Shown in pieces: positions 1 through 7,680 of a stretch of 51,301 nt of DNA. Numbering within the stretch: the stretch's first letter is position 1; each line of letters opens with the position of its first letter. The DNA comes from Clostridium chromiireducens (GTDB taxonomy: Bacteria; Bacillota; Clostridia; Clostridiales; Clostridiaceae). The stretch lies in NCBI RefSeq assembly GCF_002029255.1, contig NZ_MZGT01000042.1, positions 1-51,301 on the forward strand, read 5' to 3'. Both the position numbers and the translations under genes were made by a program. The notes below the pieces were generated by a model. That model had not been told where the DNA came from, did not search any database, and was given only the letters and a program-made list of their open reading frames with translations.

Positions 1-47
1 GTTAATAATATCAATATATGACTGTATAATTATGAGAGAGGGTTAGT

Positions 48-701
48 ATGTTAGAAGAAGATCTATATAGACAATTGAGGATAAAAAGAGAAACAGCAAT
101 GTACTATAAAAAATATGTTAGTTATTTAATGGTATCGTTGGTGTTAACAACCATAGGAGCGTACATTGGAAACTATATAATGCCATTGTTAACGGAGATG
201 GAATTTTATTTTGGATGTGGTGCAATTTTGCTAGTGTTGACCTTTGTATCTGCATTTAGCTTCGGAATAGTAAAAAAATATGCATTTTATATATATGCTT
301 TTGGTCAAGGAATAACAATAACACCGATACTAAGTCTATTTACTACTGTATCGGTATATAAATGTTTGATTGCAACTGCATTAATTGTGTCAAGTTTTTG
401 TATAATAGGGTTAAAATTAAAAGATTTGAGTTTCTTAGAGAATATACTATTAACTTTAATTATTATTCTGTCAGGGTTAACTGTATTAGATATGTTTGTT
501 CATTTACCATATGTAGAATACTTTGCGCTAGGAGCATTCTATTTGCATGTGATGTATGATATTAATTCCTTTAAATTAAACATTAATAAAAGATTGGATT
601 TTATAGATGATGAGTTTGTCTTAGACTCCGTTATGCATATATATTTACATATATTAATTTTATTTAAATATTTACTATCAACATCCTCAGATGATGATTA
701 A
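48..701 (+). CDS. Bax inhibitor-1-like membrane protein
   Basis: Polytopic membrane protein of 217 residues with about seven hydrophobic segments between residues 25 and 175, then a C-terminal tail containing DEFVLDSVMHIYLHILILFKYL. The segment pattern, the YLHVMYDINSF motif and the helix-plus-acidic tail match the Bax inhibitor-1/YccA (TMBIM) family, whose members are membrane proteins proposed to act as ion leak channels or protease modulators. Start is an ATG preceded by a GAGAGGGT ribosome site; a TATAAT box lies at 25-30. It stands alone before a 230 bp gap. The family call rests on topology and the tail, not on a clear catalytic motif, so it is moderately sure. Confidence 0.65.
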   Translation: MLEEDLYRQLRIKRETAMYYKKYVSYLMVSLVLTTIGAYIGNYIMPLLTEMEFYFGCGAILLVLTFVSAFSFGIVKKYAFYIYAFGQGITITPILSLFTTVSVYKCLIATALIVSSFCIIGLKLKDLSFLENILLTLIIILSGLTVLDMFVHLPYVEYFALGAFYLHVMYDINSFKLNINKRLDFIDDEFVLDSVMHIYLHILILFKYLLSTSSDDD

Positions 702-865
702 AGCTTTGAAGATATTAGTATTATAATTATGATACAAGAGAATAAAATTGGATATTTACGTGAGATAATAAAGAATGTTAGCTTTAAGTTATGTAAATAT
801 AAATGATATGAAAAAGTTAATAAAATATAAACAATTGAATATTATGAAAATAGTATTTAAAACTA

Positions 866-874
866 TGTTATAAT
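866..874 (+). promoter_or_regulatory. extended -10 promoter of the YitT gene
   Basis: TGtTATAAT gives an extended -10 box about 60 bases before the YitT-family start codon. No good -35 hexamer is visible at 17 bp, as expected for extended -10 promoters. Confidence 0.45.
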
Positions 875-932
875 TTAGATAATACTTATAAATCACGTAT
901 AAAATAAATTATTCAAATAAGGGAGGAATTAT

Positions 933-1790
933 ATGACGAAAAAAAGAAACGGTGTTTTAATTAATTTTAGTAGAGTATTATTTATGCTATTAGGTTCGGC
1001 CTTAGCAGCTATTGGCCTTGAAATATTTTTAATACCCAACAATATAATTGACGGCGGAATAACTGGAATATCAATAATGGCAAGTCACTTAACTAGTATT
1101 GAGTTAGGAATATTTACGTTTGTATTAAATTTGCCTTTTGTTATTTTAGGTTATAAACAAATAGGTAAAACTTTTGCTGTTTCAACGATATTTTCAGTAA
1201 TATGTTTTTCAATTGGTGTAACTTTGCTTCATCCAATTCCAGGTATAACGCAGGATACACTTCTAGCGACTATATTTGGTGGCATTATTTTAGGAGTTGG
1301 AGTAGGTTTAATTATAAGAAACGGCGGTTCCTTAGATGGAACTGAAATTGTTGCTATTCTCTTAGAAAAAAGAAGCGCATTTTCTATTGGAGAAATAGTT
1401 ATGTTTATAAATTTGTTCATACTAGGAACTTCAGGTTTTTTATTTGGATGGGATAGAGCAATGTACTCATTAATTGCTTATTTCATTGCATTTAAGGCTA
1501 TAGATATAACAGTTGAAGGGCTTGAAGAATCTAAGTCAGTAATTATAGTTTCTGATAAAAATAAAGATATTTCTAAAGCGATAATGGATAGACTTGGCAG
1601 AGGAATTACTTTATTAAATGGAAAAGGTGCCTATAGTGGTGCGGAGACAGAAGTTATATATGTAGTTCTATCAAGACTTGAGATAGCAAAACTGAAAAAA
1701 ATTGTGCATGATTTTGATGAAGATGCATTAATCACAATTACAAGTGTTGAGGGAACTGGTAAAAAGTATGCGAAAAAAGCAATACATTAG
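933..1790 (+). CDS. YitT family membrane protein
   Basis: Membrane protein of 285 residues. Residues 10-185 hold five to six membrane segments with the family signatures IPNNIIDGGITGISI and GGIILGVGVGLIIRNGGSLDG. Residues 200-280 form the soluble DUF2179 domain (GRGITLLNGKGAYSG...ITSVEGTGKKY). This is the standard full-length YitT/DUF161 architecture. Function is not settled in the family. An excellent GGGAGGAA ribosome site precedes the ATG. It is monocistronic: its own extended -10 lies upstream and a strong terminator hairpin lies 55 bases after the stop. Confidence 0.9.
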   Translation: MTKKRNGVLINFSRVLFMLLGSALAAIGLEIFLIPNNIIDGGITGISIMASHLTSIELGIFTFVLNLPFVILGYKQIGKTFAVSTIFSVICFSIGVTLLHPIPGITQDTLLATIFGGIILGVGVGLIIRNGGSLDGTEIVAILLEKRSAFSIGEIVMFINLFILGTSGFLFGWDRAMYSLIAYFIAFKAIDITVEGLEESKSVIIVSDKNKDISKAIMDRLGRGITLLNGKGAYSGAETEVIYVVLSRLEIAKLKKIVHDFDEDALITITSVEGTGKKYAKKAIH

Positions 1791-1844
1791 AATTTTTTTA
1801 TTTGGATTTACATTAAGCAGTATATGAGAATGTGTTCAAAATAA

Positions 1845-1880
1845 TAAAGGTGAGTAAGAGATTTATCTTACTCACCTTTA
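1845..1880 (+). terminator. hairpin terminator after YitT gene
   Basis: TAAAGGTGAGTAAGA and TCTTACTCACCTTTA form a perfect 15 bp stem around a GATTTA... loop. There is no long T tract but the hairpin is very strong. Its TTACTCACC arm resembles the arm of the 24 bp palindrome found elsewhere in the window. Confidence 0.7.
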
Positions 1881-1930
1881 TTGATAAAGAAGGGCAGAAT
1901 GCAGATTTTGTATAGCAATTGATAAAAATC

Positions 1931-2001
1931 GTTCTCTTTAAATTGAATAATGTAATATTACAAAATATGCTATAATTAACTAAAAGATAAATAATAATTT
2001 G
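1931..2001 (+). repeat. E element, promoter block (copy 1)
   Basis: Contains TTCTCTTTAAATTGAATAATG, then ATTACAAAATATGCTATAAT (extended -10, TATAAT at 1971-1976), then the tail ATAAATAATAATTTG, directly followed by the ribosome site of the downstream GNAT gene. Same layout as the other copies in this window. Confidence 0.75.
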
Positions 2002-2016
2002 TAGAGGAGAAAAACT

Positions 2017-2535
2017 ATGATTAGGGTTGCTACTATAGATGATATTATGGAAATAGAAAATATATATAATGAGATTTTGGATTATGAAGAACAAACAGTG
2101 TCTTATACAAATTGGCAAAAAGGTCTTTATCCAACAGTTGATTATGCTAAAAGTGCTATTGATAATAATACGATGTTTGTTGGAGAAAATGAAAAAGGAA
2201 TATATGGTTGTGTAGTGCTTAATAGTATTCAACCCAAAGAATATGACAACATTTCGTGGGTTACAAAGGCCGAGCCGAGCGAAATTATGGTTATTCACAC
2301 TTTGTGTATCAGGCCATCTGAAAGTGGTAAAGGTAAAGCAAGAATAATGATGGAATTTATTGAAAAGTATGCCAAGGAACAAGGATATAAAGTTATTCGC
2401 CTTGATACTTATGAAGGCAATATTCCAGCTGGAACTCTATATCCTAAGATTGGATACATTTATGTAGGTACGACAAAGTTTCATTTCCAAAATGTAATAT
2501 GGGAAGATTTGAAATGTTTTGAAAAATCATTATAG
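2017..2535 (+). CDS. GNAT family N-acetyltransferase
   Basis: 172 residues with a complete GNAT fold. Motif A is IHTLCIRPSESGKGKARIMMEF (residues about 92-113; the SESGKGKA loop binds the acetyl-CoA pyrophosphate), and the C-terminal motif B reads LYPKIGYIYVG. Substrate cannot be read from sequence. GTAGAGGAG precedes the ATG, just after the promoter block of E element copy 1, so it has its own promoter; the hairpin of E element copy 2 follows it. This makes it a self-contained transcription unit. Confidence 0.88.
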   Translation: MIRVATIDDIMEIENIYNEILDYEEQTVSYTNWQKGLYPTVDYAKSAIDNNTMFVGENEKGIYGCVVLNSIQPKEYDNISWVTKAEPSEIMVIHTLCIRPSESGKGKARIMMEFIEKYAKEQGYKVIRLDTYEGNIPAGTLYPKIGYIYVGTTKFHFQNVIWEDLKCFEKSL

Positions 2536-2606
2536 TATTAAATTCCAATTTCTAGAGTTGCTTATAGATGTTATTATTATATCTAAAAATTTAATATTAG
2601 ATTAGA

Positions 2607-2815
2607 ATATCACACTATTCATAACAAAGAATAGATTTGTGATATTTTTTTATTTAAAATATTGATAACCATACTATTATATTTAGGGTTAAGAAAATAT
2701 AATAAGTTGTAAATTTAATGATGTTATAGGTACGTATTATATTAGAGAATCATTTAGAAATTTTGCAATGTGTGTTTACAAAATATGCTATAATTGATCT
2801 ATAATAGTAATTTAG
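2607..2815 (+). repeat. E element copy 2 (terminator plus promoter)
   Basis: Starts with hairpin AATATCAC...GTGATATT followed by seven Ts (2607-2650), which ends the GNAT transcript. After a spacer of about 110 bases it carries TGTTTACAAAATATGCTATAAT (TATAAT at 2789-2794) and the tail TATAATAGTAATTT. It separates two unrelated single genes. Confidence 0.75.
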
Positions 2816-2825
2816 GCAGAGGGGA

Positions 2826-3503
2826 TTGGGGCAAGTGATAAAACTAAGTTATCTTCAAGAAAAACTATCAAGTTGCTGTGAAATAGATTCTTTTTCTATT
2901 TCCATGTGTTCTGAAAGCGAAAGACAAGCGTTATGGGATTTACTACCAGAATGCAAATCAGTTATTGTATTAGCGCACCATATTAAACATTCCATAGAGT
3001 GGGCATGGTTTCCATTTGAAGCCGAACGAAATAATGTTACTTGTGCAGCGGATTTACATTTAAAAACAGAATGTGAAAAAATCACATCAGTAATAAAAGA
3101 TAATGGATATAATAGTATCATTATACCTTATCCAGGGAGAAGTGGAATAAGATTTAAAGATTTAGCTAATAAAACTGGACTCGGAAAAATTGGAGATAAC
3201 TTTCTGTTCCTTCATAAAGAATGGGGAGCCTGGGCGCATTTAAGAGTAATAGTTTCAGATGGAGAAATATCAGATAAGTTGCCAGAATGTAAGGAGGTTT
3301 GCTATCATTGTGGAATTTGTAAAACTTCATGTCCAGCAAAGGTAATTAAGGATGATACATTGTTAGGTGTTGAATGTAGCCAATATCAAAATAAAATAGA
3401 TGAGGAATTTGGAATACAAGGAAGTTATACACCTAAGTGTGAAGAATGCGCTCGTGTTTGCCCTATAGGTGAAACTCCAGAAAAAATTACTATATCAAAG
3501 TAA
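2826..3503 (+). CDS. QueG-like 4Fe-4S double-cluster protein
   Basis: 225-residue relative of epoxyqueuosine reductase QueG. The N-terminal DUF1730-type domain is followed by two ferredoxin-like cluster motifs, CYHCGICKTSCP (about 158-169) and CEECARVCP (about 208-216), with an upstream C in GVECSQ. It is much shorter than true QueG (about 310-380 residues) and lacks the C-terminal HEAT-repeat part, so a role in queuosine synthesis is doubtful. It is best called a QueG-like iron-sulfur protein. The start is non-ATG: TTG here, or GTG nine bases further on, both near GAGGGGATTGGGG. The promoter block of E element copy 2 drives it. Confidence 0.8.
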   Translation: MGQVIKLSYLQEKLSSCCEIDSFSISMCSESERQALWDLLPECKSVIVLAHHIKHSIEWAWFPFEAERNNVTCAADLHLKTECEKITSVIKDNGYNSIIIPYPGRSGIRFKDLANKTGLGKIGDNFLFLHKEWGAWAHLRVIVSDGEISDKLPECKEVCYHCGICKTSCPAKVIKDDTLLGVECSQYQNKIDEEFGIQGSYTPKCEECARVCPIGETPEKITISK

Positions 3504-3522
3504 TTTAATACGTAATTATACT

Positions 3523-3563
3523 ATAAGTTCCATATTAAGTTTTAGTATTGTAAATAGTAATTT
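3523..3563 (+). repeat. R repeat copy
   Basis: AAGTTCCATATTAAG...TATTGTAAATAGTAATTT. A diverged copy of the ~40 bp intergenic repeat, between the QueG-like and CPBP genes. Confidence 0.7.
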
Positions 3564-3596
3564 ATTAATGATTTTAAATATATAGGGGGAAAATCG

Positions 3597-4415
3597 ATGA
3601 AAAAAACAAATGAGGGTTTAGATATAATGTGGAAGTATGTAATTTTTGCATACCTGATATTTTGGATAATGGTGCTTGGAATTTGTGGAACTGCTTCAAT
3701 GGTGTTCCATGCATCTGGGCTAACAATGCGATGGCTGGCAAATTTATGTGCATGGTCACCAACATTTGCACTATTGCTTATGTTTAAAAAATTGAGACCA
3801 GGTATGAGGGTAAAAGAATTTTATCGAGAAGCATTTAGTGGCAAGATAAAAATAAACTTATTAATTTTAAGTGGATTTTTTGTTATTGGAGGAACTTTGT
3901 TATCTGTATTCATTTTATCAATTATTGAACAAAAAAGTTTTAATTCTTTCTTTAGTCTTGGCATGTATTCCCTGCCATTATCATTTTTACTGTCAATTTT
4001 ATCCGGACCAACTGGAGAAGAGTCTGGATGGAGAGGGTATCTTCGCTTAGAATTGGAGGAACGTTTTGGATTTGTAAAAGGTTCATTTATCTTAGGAGCT
4101 ATTTGGGCATTCTGGCATGCGGTACTTTGGTTTGTAGATAGTGATTTTATAGGAATGAGTTTAATTATTTATATCATTTCTAATTTAGTAGTGATGACTT
4201 CACTAGTTATAATTATGAATGTGATATTAAAGAAAAGTAACAATTTATTTTATGCGATTTGGATACACTTCTGCTTTAACTTTTTATACAATTTTGTAAT
4301 TGCAGATATTTGGTTCTATATTGTTATTTCAATTGTATATGCTGTAATCGCTGCAGGTTTTTTTAAAGTGTATTCGAGAGAGACAGCGATTCAGGAAAAA
4401 GTTACACTAAGATAA
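3597..4415 (+). CDS. CPBP family intramembrane metalloprotease
   Basis: 272 residues, about eight membrane segments. The CPBP/Abi (PF02517) motif 1 appears as GPTGEESGWRGYLRLELEER (EExxxxR, about 138-157), motif 2 as WAFWHAVLW, and motif 3 as IWIHFCFNF, giving the Glu-Glu/His set of intramembrane glutamic-type proteases. In Gram-positive bacteria such proteins act in protein processing, often linked to bacteriocin self-immunity. The target here is unknown. AGGGGGAAA precedes the ATG; R repeats flank both ends. Confidence 0.9.
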   Translation: MKKTNEGLDIMWKYVIFAYLIFWIMVLGICGTASMVFHASGLTMRWLANLCAWSPTFALLLMFKKLRPGMRVKEFYREAFSGKIKINLLILSGFFVIGGTLLSVFILSIIEQKSFNSFFSLGMYSLPLSFLLSILSGPTGEESGWRGYLRLELEERFGFVKGSFILGAIWAFWHAVLWFVDSDFIGMSLIIYIISNLVVMTSLVIIMNVILKKSNNLFYAIWIHFCFNFLYNFVIADIWFYIVISIVYAVIAAGFFKVYSRETAIQEKVTLR

Positions 4416-4416
4416 A

Positions 4417-4453
4417 GCCATATTAAACTGGATAAGATTATAAATAGTAATTT
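4417..4453 (+). repeat. R repeat copy
   Basis: GCCATATTAAACTGG...ATTATAAATAGTAATTT right after the CPBP stop codon, before the next GNAT gene. Confidence 0.7.
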
Positions 4454-4507
4454 ATTGAGATAATGAAATATAAATCATTTATATAAGATGAAATGGAGAG
4501 AATCAAT

Positions 4508-5278
4508 ATGAGTGTTTATGAAATTCGTGATACAAAATGTTTAGAAAAATTATTTGAAGGCTGGCAGGAAACATTAATTTGGTCATGCATGCAAGGCTGT
4601 ATGGGAAGAGCATATGCAGATAGTATTAGTAATCCTAAATCAGCTCAAATAGTAATAGGAGACTTTTGTTTTTTGGCAGGTGAGGCTAAAAAAGAACTCG
4701 TATTGAATAAGCCTGATGATTATAAATCAAATTTTATAATTATGATTCCACAAAATAATGAGTGGAGTAAGCTGATTGAGCAAACATATAAAGAAAGAGC
4801 AACAAAAGTGTATCGTTATGCAATTAAGAAAGAACGTGATGTATTCGATATTGAGAAGCTAAGTAAAATTGTAAAAGAAATAAAGAAACCATTTAGTATT
4901 CAGATTATAGATAAGGATATTTTTAATCAGGTTATTAGCAATCAATGGTCAAAAGATTTATGTTCACAGTTTAATGATTACGAGGATTACAGAAAACGAG
5001 GTATTGGAGCTGTAGTAATAAAAGATGGAATTGTTGTTTCGGGAGCATCTTCTTATACTGTGTACAATGAAGGAATAGAGATAGAAATTGATACTAGGAA
5101 GGATTATCGAAGAAAAGGTTTGGCATTAGCTTGTGGTGCCAAATTGATTTTAGAGTGTTTGAACAAAGGTTTATATCCAAGTTGGGATGCGCAAAACAAG
5201 GGCTCTGTGGCTTTAGCCGAAAAACTTGGATATCATTTTGATAAAGAGTATGAAGCATATGAAATTATGGACTATTAA
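4508..5278 (+). CDS. GNAT acetyltransferase (two-domain type)
   Basis: 256 residues from the ATG preceded by ATGGAGAGAATCAAT. An earlier in-frame ATG at 4493 is part of that ribosome site. The C-terminal half has motif A IEIDTRKDYRRKGLALACGAKLI (the RRKGLA loop binds acetyl-CoA) and SVALAEKLGYHFD. The N-terminal half (CMQGCMGRAYAD, GDFCFLAGEA) matches the two-domain family usually labelled GNAT_acetyltran (PF12746). No substrate can be inferred. Flanked by R repeats. Confidence 0.85.
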   Translation: MSVYEIRDTKCLEKLFEGWQETLIWSCMQGCMGRAYADSISNPKSAQIVIGDFCFLAGEAKKELVLNKPDDYKSNFIIMIPQNNEWSKLIEQTYKERATKVYRYAIKKERDVFDIEKLSKIVKEIKKPFSIQIIDKDIFNQVISNQWSKDLCSQFNDYEDYRKRGIGAVVIKDGIVVSGASSYTVYNEGIEIEIDTRKDYRRKGLALACGAKLILECLNKGLYPSWDAQNKGSVALAEKLGYHFDKEYEAYEIMDY

Positions 5279-5303
5279 GTTCTATGAGAATTTTACATAG
5301 TTT

Positions 5304-5344
5304 GCATTGTTAGATTAATGGTAAATATTATAAGTAGTAATTTG
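5304..5344 (+). repeat. R repeat copy
   Basis: Diverged 5' half, then the conserved tail TATTATAAGTAGTAATTTG followed at once by the AAAGGAAG ribosome site of the TfoX-C gene. Confidence 0.65.
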
Positions 5345-5359
5345 AAAGGAAGTTTAATC

Positions 5360-5623
5360 ATGGGAGAATTATCAAAACTACCTAACATCGGAAAAGAAGT
5401 TGAAAGGCAGCTAAATGACGTAGGTATATTTACTTATGATGAATTAAGTGATATTGGTGCAGAACAGGCGTGGCTGAAAATACAAGAGATTGATGCTTCA
5501 GCATGTATTCATAGATTGTTAGCATTGGAAGGTGCGATTCAAGGTATTAAGAAAACAGCATTACCACAGGAACGCAGAGCAAATCTAAAAGATTTCTATA
5601 ATTGGCATAAAGGTAAAGAGTAA
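5360..5623 (+). CDS. TfoX C-terminal domain protein
   Basis: 87-residue helical protein with the TfoX_C signature: LSKLPNIGKEVERQLNDVGI (helix-hairpin-helix-like), GAEQAWLKI, CIHRLLALEGAIQGIKKTAL. Stand-alone versions are common in Firmicutes and have no proven function; the fold suggests nucleic acid or protein contact. The ATG follows GAAAGGAAG; a longer reading from 5318 would start inside the R repeat and is rejected. Only 20 bases separate it from the SRPBCC gene, and that gap (TAAATTTGAAAGG) repeats the end of an R repeat. Confidence 0.85.
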   Translation: MGELSKLPNIGKEVERQLNDVGIFTYDELSDIGAEQAWLKIQEIDASACIHRLLALEGAIQGIKKTALPQERRANLKDFYNWHKGKE

Positions 5624-5643
5624 ATTTGAAAGGAAATGCAAAA

Positions 5644-6039
5644 ATGAAAAAGTCAACTGTTACGGCAACATTTGAAAGTAGTGTAGAAAAGGTGTGGGAT
5701 GTAGTAACTGACAATAATAACTGTACTTGGAGAAGCGATTTATCACAAATAATTGTATATTCCAATAACAATTTCTCTGAATATGCTAAGAATGGATTCA
5801 AAACAGATTTTACTATAACATTAAAAAAGCCTTATAAGCAGTATGAATTTGATATGAAAAATAAAAATATGAGTGGACATTTGAAAGGTGTATTTTCTCA
5901 AAATGGAACTGGGACAAGAATAGAGTTTACAGAAGAAGTCGAAGTAAAGAATCCTATTATGAATTTATTTGTTAAGTCTTATTTGAAAAAGCAACAGGAA
6001 ATTTATATTAAAGATTTAAAAAAAGCATTAGGAGAATAG
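5644..6039 (+). CDS. SRPBCC (START/Bet v1-like) family protein
   Basis: 131 residues. It begins with KKSTVTATFESSVEKVWDVV, the typical first strand and helix of the polyketide cyclase/SRPBCC fold, and ends with the long C-terminal helix SYLKKQQEIYIKDLKKAL. The family binds hydrophobic ligands in a deep cavity; the ligand here is unknown. The ATG follows GAAAGGAAATGC. It lies 20 bases after the TfoX-C gene and is probably cotranscribed with it. R repeat follows. Confidence 0.85.
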   Translation: MKKSTVTATFESSVEKVWDVVTDNNNCTWRSDLSQIIVYSNNNFSEYAKNGFKTDFTITLKKPYKQYEFDMKNKNMSGHLKGVFSQNGTGTRIEFTEEVEVKNPIMNLFVKSYLKKQQEIYIKDLKKALGE

Positions 6040-6040
6040 A

Positions 6041-6079
6041 AAATTCTTTTTTATGGTTGGGTATTGTGAATAGTAATTC
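6041..6079 (+). repeat. R repeat copy (diverged)
   Basis: AAAATTCTTTTTTATGG...GTATTGTGAATAGTAATTC directly after the SRPBCC stop codon. Confidence 0.6.
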
Positions 6080-6115
6080 AAAAGGCAGGTTCCACTGCTA
6101 AAGGAGAATATTGAA

Positions 6116-6652
6116 ATGAAAATTGAGACAAATGAATTGATTATCCGTAATTTTGAGTTGAGGGACGAAAATGATTTATGTGAATATATGCTGCAGCGAG
6201 TTAATGCTGAATTTGAGGCATATCCAGATTTCACTTGTCAGAAAGCAAAAGAAGAGGTTGAATTTAGAGCACAAAGCGATGAATTTTATGCAATAGAGTT
6301 AAAAAAAGAACATAAGGTTATTGGGAATATTTATCTAGGAAAGAGGAGTTTTAATACAAGAGAACTTGGATATGTATTGAATGAGAACTATCAGCATAAT
6401 GGATATGGAAGTGAAGCCAGCAAAGCAGTTATAGAATATATGATTAATCAAGGTGTTCATCGAATTTATGCAGAATGCGCTCCTCAAAACACACATTCAT
6501 GGAGATTGATGGATAGGATTGGAATGAAGCGTGAAGCGCATTTTAGAAAAAATGTTTCTTTTCATAAAGATACGAATGGACAACCTATATATTGGGACAC
6601 CTATGTATATGCAATATTAAACCCATATGAAGATGATTATTCTGACAGATAA
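6116..6652 (+). CDS. GNAT acetyltransferase, RimJ/RimL-like
   Basis: 178 residues. Begins with the RimJ/RimL-type strand IETNELIIRNFELRDENDL. Has the acetyl-CoA motif LGYVLNENYQHNGYGSEASK (about 82-101; QHNGYGSEA loop), followed by HRIYAECAPQNTHSWRLMDR and IGMKREAHFRK, all classic for the ribosomal-protein-alanine acetyltransferase branch of GNAT. Members also acetylate antibiotics or small molecules, so the substrate is open. AAGGAGAAT precedes the ATG. Flanked by R repeats. Confidence 0.9.
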   Translation: MKIETNELIIRNFELRDENDLCEYMLQRVNAEFEAYPDFTCQKAKEEVEFRAQSDEFYAIELKKEHKVIGNIYLGKRSFNTRELGYVLNENYQHNGYGSEASKAVIEYMINQGVHRIYAECAPQNTHSWRLMDRIGMKREAHFRKNVSFHKDTNGQPIYWDTYVYAILNPYEDDYSDR

Positions 6653-6691
6653 ATTCTAATTTTAAGATTAAGGATAATAAATAGTAATTTG
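6651..6691 (+). repeat. R repeat copy
   Basis: AAATTCTAATTTTAAG...AATAAATAGTAATTTG, starting inside the stop codon of the GNAT gene and ending 3 bases before the GAGG of the next ribosome site. Arms AAATT-CTA-TTT and AAA-TAG-AATTT can pair. Confidence 0.8.
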
Positions 6692-6704
6692 ATGAGGTGC
6701 TTTA

Positions 6705-7178
6705 ATGAAATGTTTATTAGTTATAGATATGCAGGAAGACTATGTAGGGGATTCTAGGAATACAAGAATGTATCCATATAATGCTAAAGAACTGATAGAT
6801 TCTATAAATGAAAGGATTTCGGAATATCCTAATGAATCAGTGATTTATATTGTAAATAGATTCTTTTGGGAAATTAGAAGAAAGCCCAAAAGGTTAGTTG
6901 ATGGGCTTTCTGTCATATCTAATAACGTGTTTGAAAAAAGAAAAGTAAGTTGTTTTTCTAATAAACGATTATTGGAATACTTACAAGAGATAAATGCAAG
7001 TGAACTTGAGCTAGTAGGTGTAGATGGCAATTATTGTGTAGGATCTTCAGCCCTTGATGGAATAACTAAGCAATATAAGATTTTATTTAATGAATCGCTT
7101 ATTGGTATTGGGAATTATGGTAAGTTCAAAAAGATGAAAAAGAAATTAAAGGAAATGGGAGTAGTATTCACTTTTTAA
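6705..7178 (+). CDS. isochorismatase-like cysteine hydrolase
   Basis: 157 residues of the isochorismatase-like fold. Catalytic triad candidates are the Asp in LLVIDMQEDYV, the Lys in VFEKRKVSCFSN, and the Cys in LVGVDGNYCVGSSALDG. The family hydrolyses amides or vinyl ethers (nicotinamide, isochorismate, N-carbamoyl compounds); the substrate is not readable here. A second, clearly different member is at 11.9 kb. GATGAGGTG precedes the ATG. Bounded by R repeats on both sides. Confidence 0.88.
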   Translation: MKCLLVIDMQEDYVGDSRNTRMYPYNAKELIDSINERISEYPNESVIYIVNRFFWEIRRKPKRLVDGLSVISNNVFEKRKVSCFSNKRLLEYLQEINASELELVGVDGNYCVGSSALDGITKQYKILFNESLIGIGNYGKFKKMKKKLKEMGVVFTF

Positions 7179-7191
7179 GCAATAAACATAT

Positions 7192-7231
7192 AAATTCTAA
7201 TTTAAGGTTTAGCATTATAAATAGTAATTTG
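7192..7231 (+). repeat. R repeat copy (best consensus)
   Basis: AAATTCTAATTTAAG...CATTATAAATAGTAATTTG, 40 bp. The two ends can pair as AAATT-CTA-(A)-TTTA with TAAA-TAG-(T)-AATTT, one unpaired base on each arm. The ribosome site TAGGAGG follows immediately. Confidence 0.85.
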
Positions 7232-7243
7232 TAGGAGGTATTT

Positions 7244-7591
7244 ATGAGAATTGGAGAAGTTGGATTATTAACTAATGATGTTGTAAAGCTATCAAATTTT
7301 TATAAATTATTACTTGAGACTGAAAATGGTAGTAATGATACAGTTCACCAAACAATTTTAGCAGAAGAAACCATGTTAACAATATATAATGACGGTTCTG
7401 TAAAAAACAATAAAAATCAAAATATGTGTCTTGCATTTACTGTAAATGATATTGATGCTGAATATGAAAAACTTGTTAATTTAGGTGTTGAAATTATTGA
7501 AGAACCTAAACTACGCCCATGGGGAACAAAAAATATGAGTTTCTATGATCCAGATAAAAATATCATTTATTTTAGAAGTTTTAACAAATAA
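7244..7591 (+). CDS. VOC family (glyoxalase-like) protein
   Basis: 115 residues forming one VOC domain. First strand: RIGEVGLLTNDVVKLSNFYK; C-terminal strand and metal-site region: LRPWGTKNMSFYDPDKNIIYF. The family includes glyoxalase I, dioxygenases and fosfomycin or bleomycin resistance proteins. The usual first metal-ligand His is Gly or Glu here (GEVGLL) and the end Glu is replaced (IIYFRSF), so metal chemistry is doubtful and a binding role is possible. AGGAGGT lies just after the R repeat. Confidence 0.85.
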   Translation: MRIGEVGLLTNDVVKLSNFYKLLLETENGSNDTVHQTILAEETMLTIYNDGSVKNNKNQNMCLAFTVNDIDAEYEKLVNLGVEIIEEPKLRPWGTKNMSFYDPDKNIIYFRSFNK

Positions 7592-7593
7592 GA

Positions 7594-7633
7594 AAATTCC
7601 AGTTTAAGGCTGAGTATTATAAATTCTAATTTG
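7594..7633 (+). repeat. R repeat copy
   Basis: AAATTCCAGTTTAAGG...TATTATAAATTCTAATTTG, 40 bp, two bases after the VOC stop. Confidence 0.8.
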
Positions 7634-7680
7634 TTGAACAGTTTAGATTACAAATTATTTAAGCGTAAAGAGGGGTAATT

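Noticed and set aside
1813..2382. Long minus-strand open frame of 189 codons opposite the GNAT gene
   Set aside because: It overlaps a clear GNAT gene with a good ribosome site, has a Phe/Ile/Asn-rich composition typical of antisense frames in AT-rich DNA, and no ribosome site.
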